Source: Halisarca cf. caerulea (lineage: Eukaryota > Porifera > Demospongiae > Chondrillida > Halisarcidae). Taken from it: DNA of 64,000 nt. Below, in pieces: positions 12,874 through 25,759 of this stretch. How positions within the stretch are numbered: position 1 is the stretch's first letter; every line of letters begins with the position of its first letter. Below the pieces are notes generated by a model. It had not been told where the DNA came from and did no database searches. It saw only the letters and a program-made list of their open reading frames with translations. The stretch is from the NCBI GenBank assembly GCA_963170055.1, contig CAUJGJ010000309.1, positions 82,001 to 146,000 on the forward strand. The letters run 5' to 3'. Both the position numbers and the translations under genes were made by a program.

Positions 12874-15800
12874 CTAACTACCAGTGTCAATACTTTCAAC
12901 AGCATCCATCCATATCAAATTGCAGTTGTTTTTCTTCACAAAAATTTCCAGCAAACTTTTAATGTGAGGAGTGTACTTGAATCTCGCATTAACTACAATA
13001 CAATCAAGATTTTCAGACAAGCAGATGGGTCCATGGATCTGAACCTGAGTAAGGATAGCATCAATTGACAATCATCCATAAAACAGTAACATAAAGCATT
13101 AATGTGAAGCATTCATACCTCCTTGTAGTTGGAAAGAATAGTGGATTCAGCCCAAGGCACTCTTCTGGTGGCCACATCAATGATCTGAATGTTCAAGAAG
13201 AAAATGACACATGATAAACTGAAAGTGAGCTAATGTAATCTACAATATTTAACCATAAATCAAAAAAGAAAAAACTTGAAGAGTACGTCACAATTATAAC
13301 GGCAATAATATTTTAAATCACAATCAGCTGATACAAGACACATGCAAATTGAGTAAACAATTGGCAGGGCTCAAATTTAACAGTCGTTAAACAACTAGAA
13401 ATTGGGTACTAGGTTGCCCTCTGGACAACCACAGTAGTCTAGCTACTAGTCCCGTACTTTTCCTCTTATCTGCGAGGAAAAATTTCCTTGCAGATGGGAA
13501 GGACATATGAATTTACATCCATTTGTTATCTCATTGGTCTTTTATAAGCCAATGGGTAACTATTAGGCTTAACCAATTTTTATTTCTGTATTGCATGTGC
13601 CTGAAGAAGCCCGTGATGGGTGAAACGTTGCACAAATGATTATTTTATGACAAGAACTATTTGAGTATCGTTCAAGACGTGTTCAACAATAGTCCTACAA
13701 CTAGAATAATATACAACTAACATGTCTAACAACTTTTATGCGTACAGGAAGGAAAAGTACGGGGCTAGTGGCTAGACTAAATAGCAGCCATGCATGTGAA
13801 CATAGGACATACGTATGTATATGTAATCTGAGTTTGTGTGAATTGCTTGGACAACCTAAAATTTGCATAGGCTACCAAAAATTTCTACCAAGTTGCCCAA
13901 TGGACAACTTGAAAAAATCCTTAAATTTGAGCCCTGCAATTGGAGTAAAAACTGATTATAACAATGTACGTACTTAGGAGCTGTCTATAGTACCTACTTT
14001 ATTAGCGTAATGTTAACATACTTATAAAGTTACTTGATGGAGCACATTACATAATGCAAGTTAAATAGTTTGAACCACACCAGCTAAATACCTATTCACT
14101 GGAACACATAAAACAAAACAATTACATCAATAATTAAAATTCAAAGATTTGTTAACACTTGCATACATTTCTTTACTGCAATTAACCCACCGCTTGCAAT
14201 TCTGTATCATTATATTCAGCCAGGACATTAGCATAGTGCTCACAACAGGCAAGCTGCACACCTTCAAATGCAGTGTCCATAGATGCGAAAGTTGTCCTCA
14301 AGCGAACTTTCTTAAGCTGCAGGTTTCATTCAGAATTGGTACAAGAAGGAGGGTATAACACAATATAGCAACATTATGCAGTAACTGTAGATGCACCACT
14401 AACTAGAGGGGTCTGCAGTATGCCTTCTCAGAAAAAAAAAACCTTCGCAAGGTGGCATTTGAGGCTATTTCTCACCATTTCCGTTCACTTGTGAATGAAT
14501 ATTTGCTGTAGCATTCCATGTATGCTAAGCATAAACTTTCAAGGATTGTGTGTGGGGGGCAATTACTTCTCAAGGGGGACAAATGCCCCTCCCCCTTGAA
14601 TGTCCCTCCCATAGAGCACGGCAGCAAATATTGTTTCAGAAATCAATCAAGGAAAATATATTATGCGTCCATAGAGCACTTGAAGGATTTTGCGAATGAA
14701 ACCCTTGTAAATGCTTGATCATTCATGAAATTTGAACCACGTGAAAGTCAATCAGTATATGCTAAATTTAGAACAATGAAATACCACATTGTACGCAGGA
14801 AATTATTGCAGTTTAAAAAATTCAGTTCTACACATAGCCTCATTTCGGGGTCATAGTTTCTGGATAAAAAGAAAATTAATTCAAAGAATTCATCTACAAA
14901 TTGTGCAACACAAGGTCCCCTTTGGATTAGTTTTATTGTAAAGCATTTTTGAGTTGTTTAGACACATAAACACATGCATATACAGTAAAACCTGTCTATA
15001 ACGACCACTCAAGGGACCAAGTAATTGTTGTCTCTGCAGACAAGGATATGGATAACCAAGGATGCACTACACTTCCATAAACAATGTGAACACCAAACAG
15101 CACATACATATATGTTTTCTGTGTTGCATGAACAGGATCAACTGCACCTGAAGAAAAGAATCCCCATAGCAATAGCAAGTTTGTACTCCTTTAATATCAC
15201 CAACTATAAGGAAAAGCATAAACACGTGCATATCACAACCATGAATAAAAATTCTTTGGATATTGCAAAGAGGAGAAGGTAGCATTGTGGAAAAGACTAT
15301 AGTCCTGTCCACAATGAGCATCACTGAGGGCACGGTTACCTATGTTTAGTACTCCATACTTGACTCTTTCATGAGGTAAGCTGTTGTGATATATGCCATT
15401 GAATATACGATCCTGTTTAAGATCAAAGTGATACTATCAGGTTAACCAGTGTGTATGGACAACTAAACATTATGAGTTTTATGTAACTGACCTCCCAAGA
15501 CTTTCGAGCATGAAAGTCAGTTGATCCAGATCCTGTTCCTGTCTCAAAGAGATTGCGATAGTGGGTATCTTCAACCAGGAAGTGCAGAACACTATCCAAG
15601 TTGACATGAATGATAATAGGAGCCTCATACTTGATCCAGTAAAACGTCCTGTGTATACACAGTATACACATGGTTATAGGTAACAGTGAGTTTTACTTTA
15701 AGATCAAAATGGAGCAGTGAATGTTAAACCCGTATATACGTATAGTGAAACTCACTTCTTAATGTCATCATCAGTATACCCTAAACTATACACCCGATGA

Positions 15801-18188
15801 AGAAGCTCTGGTAAGACAGCACTAGAGGACATTCGAGATTTCTTGATAACATATTCTACAGCTGCTCGTTGAGTCGGTGACAGCACTAACAATGCCATAG
15901 CATCAAGCTACAGTGCAAATGCAACACAATACGTAGAAAGAATCTAGAAAATGTACCTCATGCAACTTACATCATGTACAGATGGAAGGAATTCCTTAAA
16001 TCTGCTGTTCTGTTCTCCAAGCATGTCACCTTTACATCTTGTTGAATGAATGATAAGCTTACTGATTGGGAAGTCTTTGAAGCAATACATGCATCTCTCA
16101 ACACCTTCACCTCCAGCATCTTGACTGGACTGCACAGATATATCCTTTCAGATACAAGTAATGATTTGCATGAGTTACTGCACACATCACATCTGCCAGT
16201 CAATCTTGTGCAAAGGTATGCACACACGAACACTGTGCATCAAAGCACATGAATATACACTACTGCCATACTAATAAAACATAGACGTCATTCTACACAA
16301 TGTACAGAATACATATATACAACTACAGAGCAGACACGAGGGAAAAATGGAGAAGACCCGGGAAAACATGTAGAGAGAGAAAGGTAGAAGAAGAGAAGTA
16401 GTGTACAGTGAGACCTCACTTATCTGCACCTCAGACATCCAGTTCCCTTACCTTCTGCAATAGTTTTTACTGGAACAAATCCACAATAATCTTACTACTG
16501 ATCCCTTGATCATTAATCCAATTCCCTCATTTTTTTTCTGCAATGTCATCCAGAATGGATGTGTGCGGATAGGTGAGGTCTGACTGTGCACACATACTAA
16601 TAAGCAAAGACAAATACAAACACACACACAGGAGCTAGCTAGCAGTGTAGCATGCACAAGTGTGTACATCAAAACAAACAAATAAGCAGTCAAATTCCTT
16701 ACCTGGCTATTAGTTTCCTTTTTGGCTGGACATACACCATTGTGATTGAAGAGATCACCTAAAGGAAACAGCATCCAGCAATAACGACACTGCTCCATGA
16801 CCACATTTTCCTAAGGTAGATGGAATACATATGTTTGGTGGAAGATTCGCTGATTCTATCCATGACACAAATGCATACAATTACCATCACATCACAGATA
16901 AGGAAGCAGAACAAATACATTTCTATCAAAATACGTACATGCTCAGATCTCGATGAGCAAGACGATGCATGCTGCACAAGGTCAACAACAGGAAACTCCT
17001 TCAAACAATATCCACAAAGTTCCAAGTCTCTAGGCTCATTTTCTTTAGAATCCTTACTTTGAGAGGACACTCCTTCGGTGATAGAGACTAATAGGTACAA
17101 AAATATACTGTACACAACCACACAGATTCTAATCTGAGTCAGAGACACAGTATCAGGTATCAGGTATCATAATTTAACGTGGGGAACTGTTAGCCAAAGG
17201 CTATTCGAGTGGCACCCCACAAAGAAAAAGAAAGAAAAGAAAAGAAAAAGGTAAATAGGATTACGATGATATAGAAAATAAATAGATAAATGTTTATAAT
17301 CAGTAAATGAGGGATATTAAAATGAAGATTAAATTAAGGTGTGATAGTCCTTAAAATGAACATAACATAACATAACAACAATTAAAGAAAGATCACAAAA
17401 CATACATGTATTGTATATACAAAACATCTACTGCATGTATGTACTAAAAATGAACACTTTTGCATATTCTCACTTGATTCTTTCCCTTGTAAGTAGTGTT
17501 GCTTACAACACACCTGAGCATGGTCAATCAGCTCTGGCAGGGCAAATACACTCAAACATGTTGGACAGTGTTCTTCCTGTGAGCCTAAAAGGGGGTTGGT
17601 ATCACTTGTCAATTTCACAACTTTTGGTTTTTTGGTTGAAGGGATGGATAAGTCCTCAATATCTGAAGTAAGCAAAGGAGATGTGTTGGGGTCTAAATCT
17701 TGCACATGCTCCTTGGGATGCTCAACTTTAATCACATCTTCTATGCTTCCGTATTCAGTAAAACTGCTTGGAAGAGGTTCCAACGCTACATGCTTCCCAT
17801 AGTCAATTTTGACTGTAAACCCAATAGAACTATCACAGAACACCTTTGGGGATTTCAGATGAAAACAGTCATCAGTTGATAAAATAGTCTTACTCCCTTG
17901 CTCTAGTTTGGTAGCTGCAGATGTACATTTTGTACTAGAATGAGATTTCGGCTTCCTCCTATCTCTGGCAGAATACAACCAAGTACCATTGGAACTACAG
18001 TCTTCAATACAAGGCAATACTTTGTTCAAGTCTGTGTCCACCTCATGACGCGCATCTGAGGGATCGTGTGGAGCTGGCCAGATAATACAGTGCACACTGC
18101 TAATGTGCTTATCATTCACAATGATATTGCACTTGGAAGATCTTCCAACAGAATATTTCTTTCCAAGCTGCAGTTCAATCCGGTCCAT
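12874..18188 (-). CDS. FHA - four UBZ4 zinc fingers - DUF3626-like domain protein
   Basis: Minus-strand exons: 17507-18188, 16939-17087, 16703-16810, 15971-16129, 15756-15907, 15492-15648, about 15270-15410 (3' edge unresolved), 14191-14316, 13119-13184 and 12874-13044 (stop TAG 12874-12876); phases agree except at the unresolved exon. Residues 12-112 form an FHA phosphothreonine-binding domain (GR at 15-16, S31..H33, NG at 67-68). Four zinc fingers follow, all C-x2-C-x11-H-x3-C (C208/211/H223/C227; C252/255/H267/C271; C285/288/H300/C304; C326/329/H341/C345), the spacing of RAD18-type ubiquitin-binding UBZ4. From about residue 420 the order IIIH..., RNLFETGT, SWEDRIFNGIY, RVKYGVLN, VRLRTTF and VQIHGP follows what I remember of bacterial DUF3626. 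An exon boundary or a small missing exon between 14317 and 15290 is unsettled. Inference: a phospho- and ubiquitin-reading protein, perhaps in DNA-damage signalling, with an uncharacterised, possibly enzymatic, tail. Confidence 0.8.
14981..15020. mobile_element. Fragment resembling a pogo/Tigger terminal repeat
   Basis: TACAGTAAAACCTGTCTATA followed by ACGACCACTC looks like the terminal repeat of Tigger-type MITEs. I could not find a matching inverted right end nearby, so only one end or a decayed copy is present, in an intron of the FHA-UBZ4 gene. Confidence 0.4.
16406..16586. mobile_element. Pogo/Tigger-type MITE (181 bp) in the FHA-UBZ4 gene
   Basis: The left end CAGTGAGACCTCACTTATC and the reverse complement of the right end CAGTCAGACCTCACCTATC match over about 17 of 19 bases, and both continue into GCAC...CATCC. 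TA precedes the left end. It lies in the intron between the third and fourth zinc-finger exons. Confidence 0.75.
17150..17235 (-). mobile_element. 3'-end fragment of the CR1/L2-like LINE family
   Basis: On the minus strand the segment containing GGTGCCACTC, GCCTTTGGCTAA and GTTCCCC closely matches the 3' end of the long LINE at 27230-30660. It ends in tandem GATACCT repeats, as CR1/L2-type elements end in short tandem units. It is a very short 5'-truncated insertion in the first intron of the FHA-UBZ4 gene. Confidence 0.7.
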
Positions 18189-18314
18189 CTTAAAAGTTCA
18201 TATATGAGGTCTGGATAGATTGTGAGCTGTGTATAATATATTATAAATGTGATAGCAAGACAGCATAAGACAACAGAACGTTAACATACATGCATGTATA
18301 TAGCACGCTTGACT

Positions 18315-18521
18315 CTACAGACTACAAAATAACTTGAATACATTTGAATACATGGATCTTGCTGTGCGTGTGTAGAGATACAACATAAAGTATGAATAAC
18401 CGATACCAAATATAGCTAGGCCAACTAGAATCAGTACGCGGACGATAATATTATAGCCAAGAATTCCAATGAGCACCAAGAGGGAGGCGTTAACGGGAAT
18501 GCGCTTGCGGGTCATCCTCAT
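18315..18521 (-). CDS. Small membrane protein (68 aa), hypothetical
   Basis: A single-exon ORF starts at 18521 and ends at 18315. After a basic N-terminus (MRMTRKRIPV) come about 40 hydrophobic residues with a single Arg in the middle, which could form one long or two short membrane segments, and then a short polar tail. I do not recognise the family. Support comes from its position: it starts 97 bp from the divergent ATG at 18619 and ends 126 bp upstream of the start of the next minus-strand gene, a compact arrangement. Splicing near its 3' end cannot be excluded. Confidence 0.5.
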   Translation of the reverse strand: MRMTRKRIPVNASLLVLIGILGYNIIVRVLILVGLAIFGIGYSYFMLYLYTRTARSMYSNVFKLFCSL

Positions 18522-18618
18522 TCCTGTGGCGATTTATTCACAAGTCGTTCAGTTTGGAGGAATAGTCGGCACACTTCGCTACGGTTTATGGTCTTATCGA
18601 AGATACTAGTTAGTCACA
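18522..18618. promoter_or_regulatory. 97-bp divergent promoter region
   Basis: Only 97 bp separate the start codon of the minus-strand small membrane protein (18521) from that of the plus-strand PPxY protein (18619), so both 5' UTRs and the shared core promoter must lie here. No TATA box is evident. Confidence 0.5.
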
Positions 18619-19167
18619 ATGCTTCTAAATAATACGTCAGCGGCCTTCATTGGAGCGGCTGTAACTTTGATTTTGGCTATTTTGTTCTTCATATTCTTGG
18701 CAATTATGATCAAACTTTGCTTGAAATATCTTTATCAGCGAAGAATGATCCAAGCGCAACGGGCTGAGGTACAAGCAAGAAGACAACAAGCTAGACAACA
18801 ACCTCCAGAAGCCCCTGTTCCGCCTACTTTTGACTGGCACCATTCTATCAAAATACAAGGTTCTCCTCCCCCTACATATGAAGAAGCGAAAGACCTGCCA
18901 AGTATCAAACCGAACGAAGATGTGGACGTGAAGTCGAACGACAACGTTAGCATAAAAACATGTGAAGATAAAAACATTGAAGACGACAACTGTGACGAAG
19001 TGATGGTCAAAGAGAACGAAGGGGCATCGGAGAGAAACAACCGAGAAAATAATGAAACGACAACACGAACCTCTAGCAACCACGTGCAAGTCCCCCTTAA
19101 TGGAGTTCCTAACTCGCAGGATTCCTCCACTTACTATCTCTGGACTGACAATCAGGATGCCAACTGA
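18619..19167 (+). CDS. Single-pass membrane protein with a PPxY motif
   Basis: An intact, intronless 182-aa ORF. Residues 8-34 form a hydrophobic transmembrane segment preceded by a short extracellular-like N-terminus with an N-x-[ST] site (NNTS). A basic, Gln/Arg-rich juxtamembrane stretch follows, and then SPPPTYEEA (about residues 82-90), a classic PPxY ligand for WW domains of NEDD4-type ubiquitin ligases. The rest of the cytoplasmic tail is acidic and Asn-rich, probably disordered. The layout (short ectodomain, one TM, PY motif) resembles small NEDD4-adaptor or WW-binding membrane proteins, but I cannot assign an orthologue. An ATTAAA poly(A) signal lies at 19304-19309. The gene is tail-to-tail with PRPF39, 277 bp away. 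Confidence 0.75.
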   Translation: MLLNNTSAAFIGAAVTLILAILFFIFLAIMIKLCLKYLYQRRMIQAQRAEVQARRQQARQQPPEAPVPPTFDWHHSIKIQGSPPPTYEEAKDLPSIKPNEDVDVKSNDNVSIKTCEDKNIEDDNCDEVMVKENEGASERNNRENNETTTRTSSNHVQVPLNGVPNSQDSSTYYLWTDNQDAN

Positions 19168-19444
19168 ATTCAATGTGTGTATTATGTCCCACAATGTCTC
19201 ATTTCACTCAATATTGTTCCCTTTGTAACTACATTCACTCACCTGCCATGAAAGGTTAATTTTATGTACATAATTAATTGTTATGATCTATTTCTGTATT
19301 ATAATTAAAGCTATACTTATTGAACAATGCATGCAAGTAAAATGCCACAAATTTACTGGCCATGGTATACGAATACACAACACATGAAGCTGCCTCAATA
19401 TATGTTATAGGTATTAACAATCATGTCTACTGTTACTACTTCAG

Positions 19445-22400
19445 TCAAGTGCCGTAATACTGTGTTTGCTGTGAGTAAGGCGAGTACTGTCCATATGCCT
19501 ACAAAGAAGATTGAGAAGGTTATGTGAATAGTTGAATCCACACATACAATGTCCTCATACAGGAAGTGCCAACACAATAACAAAGGTATCAGCCATTCAT
19601 GCACACATTCATGACACAAAGTCCCATAGGAATCCACACCAATTCACACAATAGTGTACAGAGCCCAAGTGAAAAAGGCCCACTACCAACTTGTTGCTGA
19701 CTGTAGTAAGCAGCCCACTGTTGTTGGTACTGTTGATACTGCTGTTGGTATTGCTGCTCATATGTGGCTGCTGCCCATGCATTAGGATCCACCTGCACCT
19801 GAGGGGACTGAGTGGTAGACGGGGCAGGGGTTGTGACTGATGCTCCTGATGATGGAGTTTCAGCTGTGCTTTCCGATGGCACTACCATTACACCTTCAGC
19901 ATCAGACCCATTGTTCATAGAAACTGGCTCTTCAGTTTCACTCTTAGTCTTCTTTGCATGAGACCTAAAAGAGAAATAAGAATGTTGAAATGCCATACTT
20001 TCACAGCCAGTAGGTAATAGCAGTGTACAGTTAGATCTGGTTTATCCTGCCACATGTAGCAATAAATAGCAGATAAAATAAAGCATGACCTGGTTTATCT
20101 CATCACGTCTGTTCCTCACAATACGTGAGACAATCCAAGTCATACAGTGACAGTGATAAATCAGACAAAATTGTACACACAACTTGTAATGAGAATTCTC
20201 AGCAGAGTGTTGGATAAAAAAGGCTTCCAGATAAAAGAAAACAGTGCTGAATAAACCAGGTGTGATTGTAAAAGAAAGCAACAGGAAATGCTCACGTACA
20301 TGTTCCCATCAGTCACCATCCTCTTCCTAGCCTGAGAGCCAGGAGAAGAGATGCCTAAGCTCTCCACATATTCGTCATAAGCCTCCAGGACACTGAAATT
20401 AATGCAAAGTAAACATGAAACAGAAAAGAGTGAGCATTTGCACTTCAAGTTATATACAGGCCAAAAGGAGGTGAATGCAACACAAGAACAAAAAGTTTCA
20501 TAACAAACTACTAACAAAAATCAGGATTGAACTAGCAACACTCAGCAAACTCCTCAAAAGATCCATACACACCTCATACATATTCAGCTATGCATAGAAT
20601 GTAAAAGTCTTTTACCATGTACCAGGACATAAACATGCACACCTAATGTACATGCATACCTTGATAAACTTTCACCAAATTCCTGCAAGTATTGCAGATG
20701 TCTCTGTCTAAACAATGCCTTCTGTTCAGAACTTAACGCACTTTTCTGGATATAGTCAAAACATGTCAAAATACCTTCCCTATTCCCCAGACAATCCGAT
20801 AGCTCAAGATCAAGCCATTGCAAGTACAAAGACTCGTTATCCTATATGGTATGCAGATGAGTTTACTTCCTATAAATGCAAACATACAAATGACTGGGAG
20901 CATATTAGCCTCACCATGTCCTGGTCTATGGCTTCCTTTATCACTGCCCTTCCTTTACACAAATCCTTCAAAAACTAGCAAAGGAGGACAATTTGAAGTA
21001 GAAACACACAGAAATACAAGCTAATGCATACATCATACTTTAGCAGCAAAAGTTGAATATCTTTTCAAATAAAATGTTCTTGTCTCTTGATCATCAGCAT
21101 TGTCTATTGCATCTCTGAAAAGTTCCTCAACCCTGTCATAGCAGCCATGCTGTCTTTCTAGCACAATGCGATGTATTCTTGTAATAACAGCTCCAGGCAT
21201 TTTAGCTTCAATTTTTTCCAGTACACTGCGAGCCATGGCAGTGTCATCTGCAGGGATGAATTTAATTTTCACATATAGTGTAGCATACCTTGAGCAACAA
21301 ACATTAGTTGTGACACATACAAACATATACAAGTACCTGTTTTAGCAGCATGCAAAGTGTATCTGCTGGTCAATGCAGCACTCTTTGGGCAATGTGTAGT
21401 ACATGCTCTGTCGTAGACAGTACCAGCATACTTGGTATCCACTGGTTCAATGTAGTCCAGAAACTGGAAAATTATGACAGAATAATCATAACATCCGGCA
21501 ATAGCTGCATACGTATACACCCACACCTTAAGCCAAAACTCCTCGTACAATGCACATGCAATGACACAACGCTCAAACAAGAAAATGATCCTTTTCTTGT
21601 CTCCTTGTGAGATTTCAAAATCCAAGTAGTCCCTCCAGTTCTGCAGCTGAACTTTATCCAATGGTTTAGCATGGAAATATGGTCGTTTTATCTAAACAAA
21701 TACAAACCAAAAGTAAATTAGATATTCATGGAGTGGAAACAAGAGGAATTACATCCACTTACAGCTGTTTCAAAATGTTTTCGCTTTTCAACTTCAGCAA
21801 GAGTTATATTGAACACATTTCTCCTAGATTCAACGATTCTTTCTCGCAGTTTCATTATCACAGGGGTCTAACAGGCAAGCATATAATACAGAAAAAGGCA
21901 AGATGCAACTAATTTCTAAACCAAAAAAAAAACTAAATAGACTACTGCAAACATAATACACAGAAGCATCCTCTGCTCTCATAATCTGGTTCATTGACGC
22001 ATGGTAGCAAAGAACTATGAAAATAAAATAAACACAAGATACAATACACATACACACAACATATAAGTCCAATGCTTGCCATGACACACGTGCCTCATAT
22101 TATGTTTGTCTTCACAGGATGCCTGGGTGCAGAATACATCAGATTTAAGGTAACAATAAAGATAGCTCACTGCAGGTGTTGATGTTTTGACTCTAGAGAA
22201 GGCCCTATCTTCTTCGCCAGTGCCAGGTGGAGCAACATCAGCTTCTTCCTCCCATTCAGAGCCACTTTCCATCCCCGGTGGCCCTGTATCGGGATCCTAC
22301 AACGGACAATGGGTGGTATCTAAGCCAGAAGTTTCAGTACTTTGCAATGCACACACAGTCTATCAGTTAGACACCCAACTGCTTCTTCAGAGTAGGAACA

Positions 22401-25400
22401 CGCAAAGATCCAAGGCTTGAATACAAGATGACTTTGAGTCCAAAATAGTATTGTATCTCAGCAAAGAACAGGTAGCAGGTTCTTGTTGACTACATTTGTT
22501 ACCATTCTGGAGTACAACACGCACATTCGTAGGACATTCTTAAGAAAGGCTAGAATATGATGCAAACATCCCATATACAAACCTCTTCAGGTACTTCAGC
22601 GTGATCCAACTGGAGTGTGTCATCTATTCCTTGTTTCAACTCCAGTAGTTCACTGGACTTCAGCATATGTTCTGGATCATTGGAGTTAACAAATTGCTGA
22701 AACCTGGGCACAAAGTAGGAGAATTAATACTTCAATATTATCATTACACCATGGCCTTGGTAATGTGTGACATTATGATGACCATTGATCATTGTGATAA
22801 TCACAGGACAGTGCTGATCATCACGACTTTCCTATTTGAATGTCCACATACTGTTTGGCCTGGCTCAAAATTAACTTTATAAGATTGTGTAGTGCAAACA
22901 TGGTGCAAAGGTATGCAATAATATTTCAGACTCTTGAAAGTATGGTGATAATCTGTGTATCTTGTCAGACAACAATCTTAGATGATAGAAGGGCCTTTGT
23001 CTTTTTTTTAGAAGAGCAAAAGTAGTAATCAACAGTGGCATGAGAAATAGAAAGCAAATGCTCTACATAACGTGCACTCAGAAATTCTTGTGGTTTTTAA
23101 AGTGCATCCATGAAAATTTTCATCCATGAAAGTAGATTGTGTTGCTGTGGTATGAGTAAATGCTGATAATATAATGCAGTGTGTTTTAAAAATGGCTCTA
23201 GTCTTGTCATATACGGTGCAAACAAGAAGAGAATGGATTTGGTCAGGGTTAAGAAAGAAGCAGGAATCTACACCTATTGTTGAATCAAGATCACATATAC
23301 TCTAAGTCAAATTCTGTCTGCCATGTCAATAAGGTTGTTCTTCACTGCTGTCAGAATCTGAGATGCTCTAAATTGGATGACAGTTGGGAGAAGATTGTGT
23401 TGTCTTTAACTGCCCAGGCAGTTCGTAAGGAGCTGGAATGGATACCACATAGGAGCTAATTACCGCAGGACTTATCTTTGCAAATTTTGTGAATGAGGCT
23501 GCATTTGTGAAAATTCAATTGCAAATACGTACTTGGTTAGATACATAGTCTGTTTGTCTAGGATATAGTAGGGACTGGTTCATTCGTGAAACCAAAATCG
23601 TGAATTACAGCCAAGTTCTTGATTTGCGAAATATACACCCCTGAAAATTAGTGCCTATATGGTATCTCAATGGAGGAAGCAAGGGCCATAAAATAAGCTC
23701 ACAGCAGAAAATCCTAATATTGGATACATTTCACAAAAACTTAAAACTTCCAACTGCCTACATCCACGAAATCCTCAACTGCCTTTAGCTGCCAAAAAAT
23801 GTATAGCGTACAGTAGCCCCCTTTTATGACACTTCCAGTTACCTCATTAACAAAAACCGCAAAAACTGGCTATTGGAATGCACAAGATGCATAACTGCAT
23901 GGGAATGGTATGTACAAAGTAAGATAGGAAAGCAAAGTGAACTTCCACATAATATTTGGCCAAGAAATCACAATTGGAACACCACCAGCCACTTAAACCC
24001 TATGGTCTGGAAAGGAGTTATCAACAACTACAGTGAATAAAACAGTGAAGGTGTGTGTGTGTACATATGTACGTATATATATATGTGTGAGTACATGCAT
24101 GCAGTATGCATACTCACTTCTCAAAGTGCACCTCACAAGGAATAACTGGAATGACAAGAAGTCGGTCATAAATCCCAAGAACATAGTCAAGGTTGCCATG
24201 TGACTTCTCCCAGTCTATAAAGGCCTCCCACAGCCTGCCAGACCTAGCTTCAAGACCACATTTGTCAATTGCATCCTCAAACGCACTGGAGCAACAAAAA
24301 CAAACAAATTGCACTAGTGAAATAAAACACTAATCTACAACATACATACATATATATTGAAAATACACCATACAATAAACTGACTTTCTGATGCTTTGAT
24401 CCCAATTTCCTTTATTATACTGAATAATAAAGTTCAAATAGTGAATCCATAGGTCTACACTCAGTGGTATTGCAGATAAACCTCTTTCAAGTACTTTCTT
24501 TGCTTCCTCAATTCCAGAATGCTTCCTTTCATAGTCGGCAAACTTCCTCCAGTAACCATAGCAATAAGGATAGTGCTGCAAAAACTGTTCAAAGGCTTCC
24601 CTAGCAGATGCTACCTGAGACTGGGGATAAAAACACACAAGTTTGATTGAGTTACTGTATATTGGCTTTTGCCTTTTGGTGCATTCCATGAGGTTTAGTG
24701 ATCTGAATTGAAGTTTGCTGTTTTATTGTTCATTGGTTGTACGTATTCATGTTCCCCTGTTCATATCAGCCATCGGCTGAAGGGGTAGCCTCCTTTGTGA
24801 AGTAATAATATCATTACTACTAATAATAAGGATTTCTAATGAGGATTTACATTGGGTAAACTTTGCAGTATTTCCAAATGTTGGGTGCTACTTCACTGCT
24901 GCATGCGTGATTGTTATTATCATCAGACTACATATGCTTGAAAAGGAGATGCCAGTACAATACCCTGCAATTACAATGTCATCATAACCGAGGATGAACA
25001 CAAAAATTCACTATCAGTAGCTCATATAGAGGAACATTCACTTGATTGTACTCTTCTGTTTCAACACATTCAAATCACCGCATGTGGTGATATGGTATAG
25101 AGCAACACTGTGGATTAACAACTCTCTTCTCAAGGAGCTACTGAATCTCATGAAACATGCCATCTCTGACCCTTCAATTATTTTCTTTACAAATTGGATG
25201 TTGTGACAGACGTCACGAGTACTGACAAAATACAAAGATTCTTTAAGATCACCTTCTGTTCAGCAAATTGCAGTAGCTTGATCCAACTTTGAAAGTCAGT
25301 AGGATCTTGTTTTACGGATGACCAACACTGAATTTCCTCAGCACTTAAAATACTGCCACTGGTTTCGGCTACTTCATGCTTCGTTTCTGTAAATATACAT

Positions 25401-25505
25401 AAAACGATCATTTTGCAACTCCAGTCACTTCCCATCCCAGTTTACTATACAAGCATACATCGGTAGATATCATACGTGGATACACATACCTTCTTCGATC
25501 TCCAT
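19445..25505 (-). CDS. PRPF39: Pre-mRNA-processing factor 39 (U1 snRNP-associated HAT-repeat protein)
   Basis: Fifteen minus-strand exons join to 2070 nt (689 aa plus stop), in frame throughout: 25490-25505, 25253-25386, 24385-24620, 24118-24285, 22583-22703, 22171-22296, 21763-21867, 21527-21691, 21337-21463, 21039-21247, 20915-20974, 20660-20841, 20300-20392, 19691-19964 and 19445-19498. The protein follows vertebrate PRPF39 (about 670 aa): HAT repeats with HYPYCYGYWRKFADYE, AIPLSVDLWIHYLNF, LFERCVIACALYEEFW and YDRAC signatures, an acidic linker (EWEEEADV) and a Gln/Tyr-rich C-terminus (QQYQQQYQQYQQQW) ending YYGT. PRPF39 works with U1 snRNP in 5' splice-site recognition in the nucleus. 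The last intron uses a GTTGGT donor. The gene shares a 254-bp promoter gap with CRIPT. Confidence 0.95.
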
Positions 25506-25759
25506 TAATGAATATTTGTACGTAGATCACAATTCTAAAACAAGAAAGCAATGTCGAAAACAGACCCAAGTATCACAAAGGGTATGTGTCTACGGTAAAC
25601 ACAGATTAGGATGATTTCTCGGTGCCTAAGGCAGCCATTTTCTAGAGTCGTTATTGTTGTCATAAATAGGTGGATCTACAGTATATCCAATCCAATTACT
25701 GCGTTAACTCCAGGATTTGCCTCTTTTGTTGATTTGTAATTCGTTTTTGCCTCGAGAGG
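25506..25759. promoter_or_regulatory. Divergent promoter between PRPF39 and CRIPT
   Basis: The two housekeeping start codons (PRPF39 at 25505, minus; CRIPT at 25760, plus) are 254 bp apart. The gap contains GCAGCCATTTT near 25629, similar to a YY1-type element. No TATA box is seen, as is usual for bidirectional housekeeping promoters. Confidence 0.5.
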
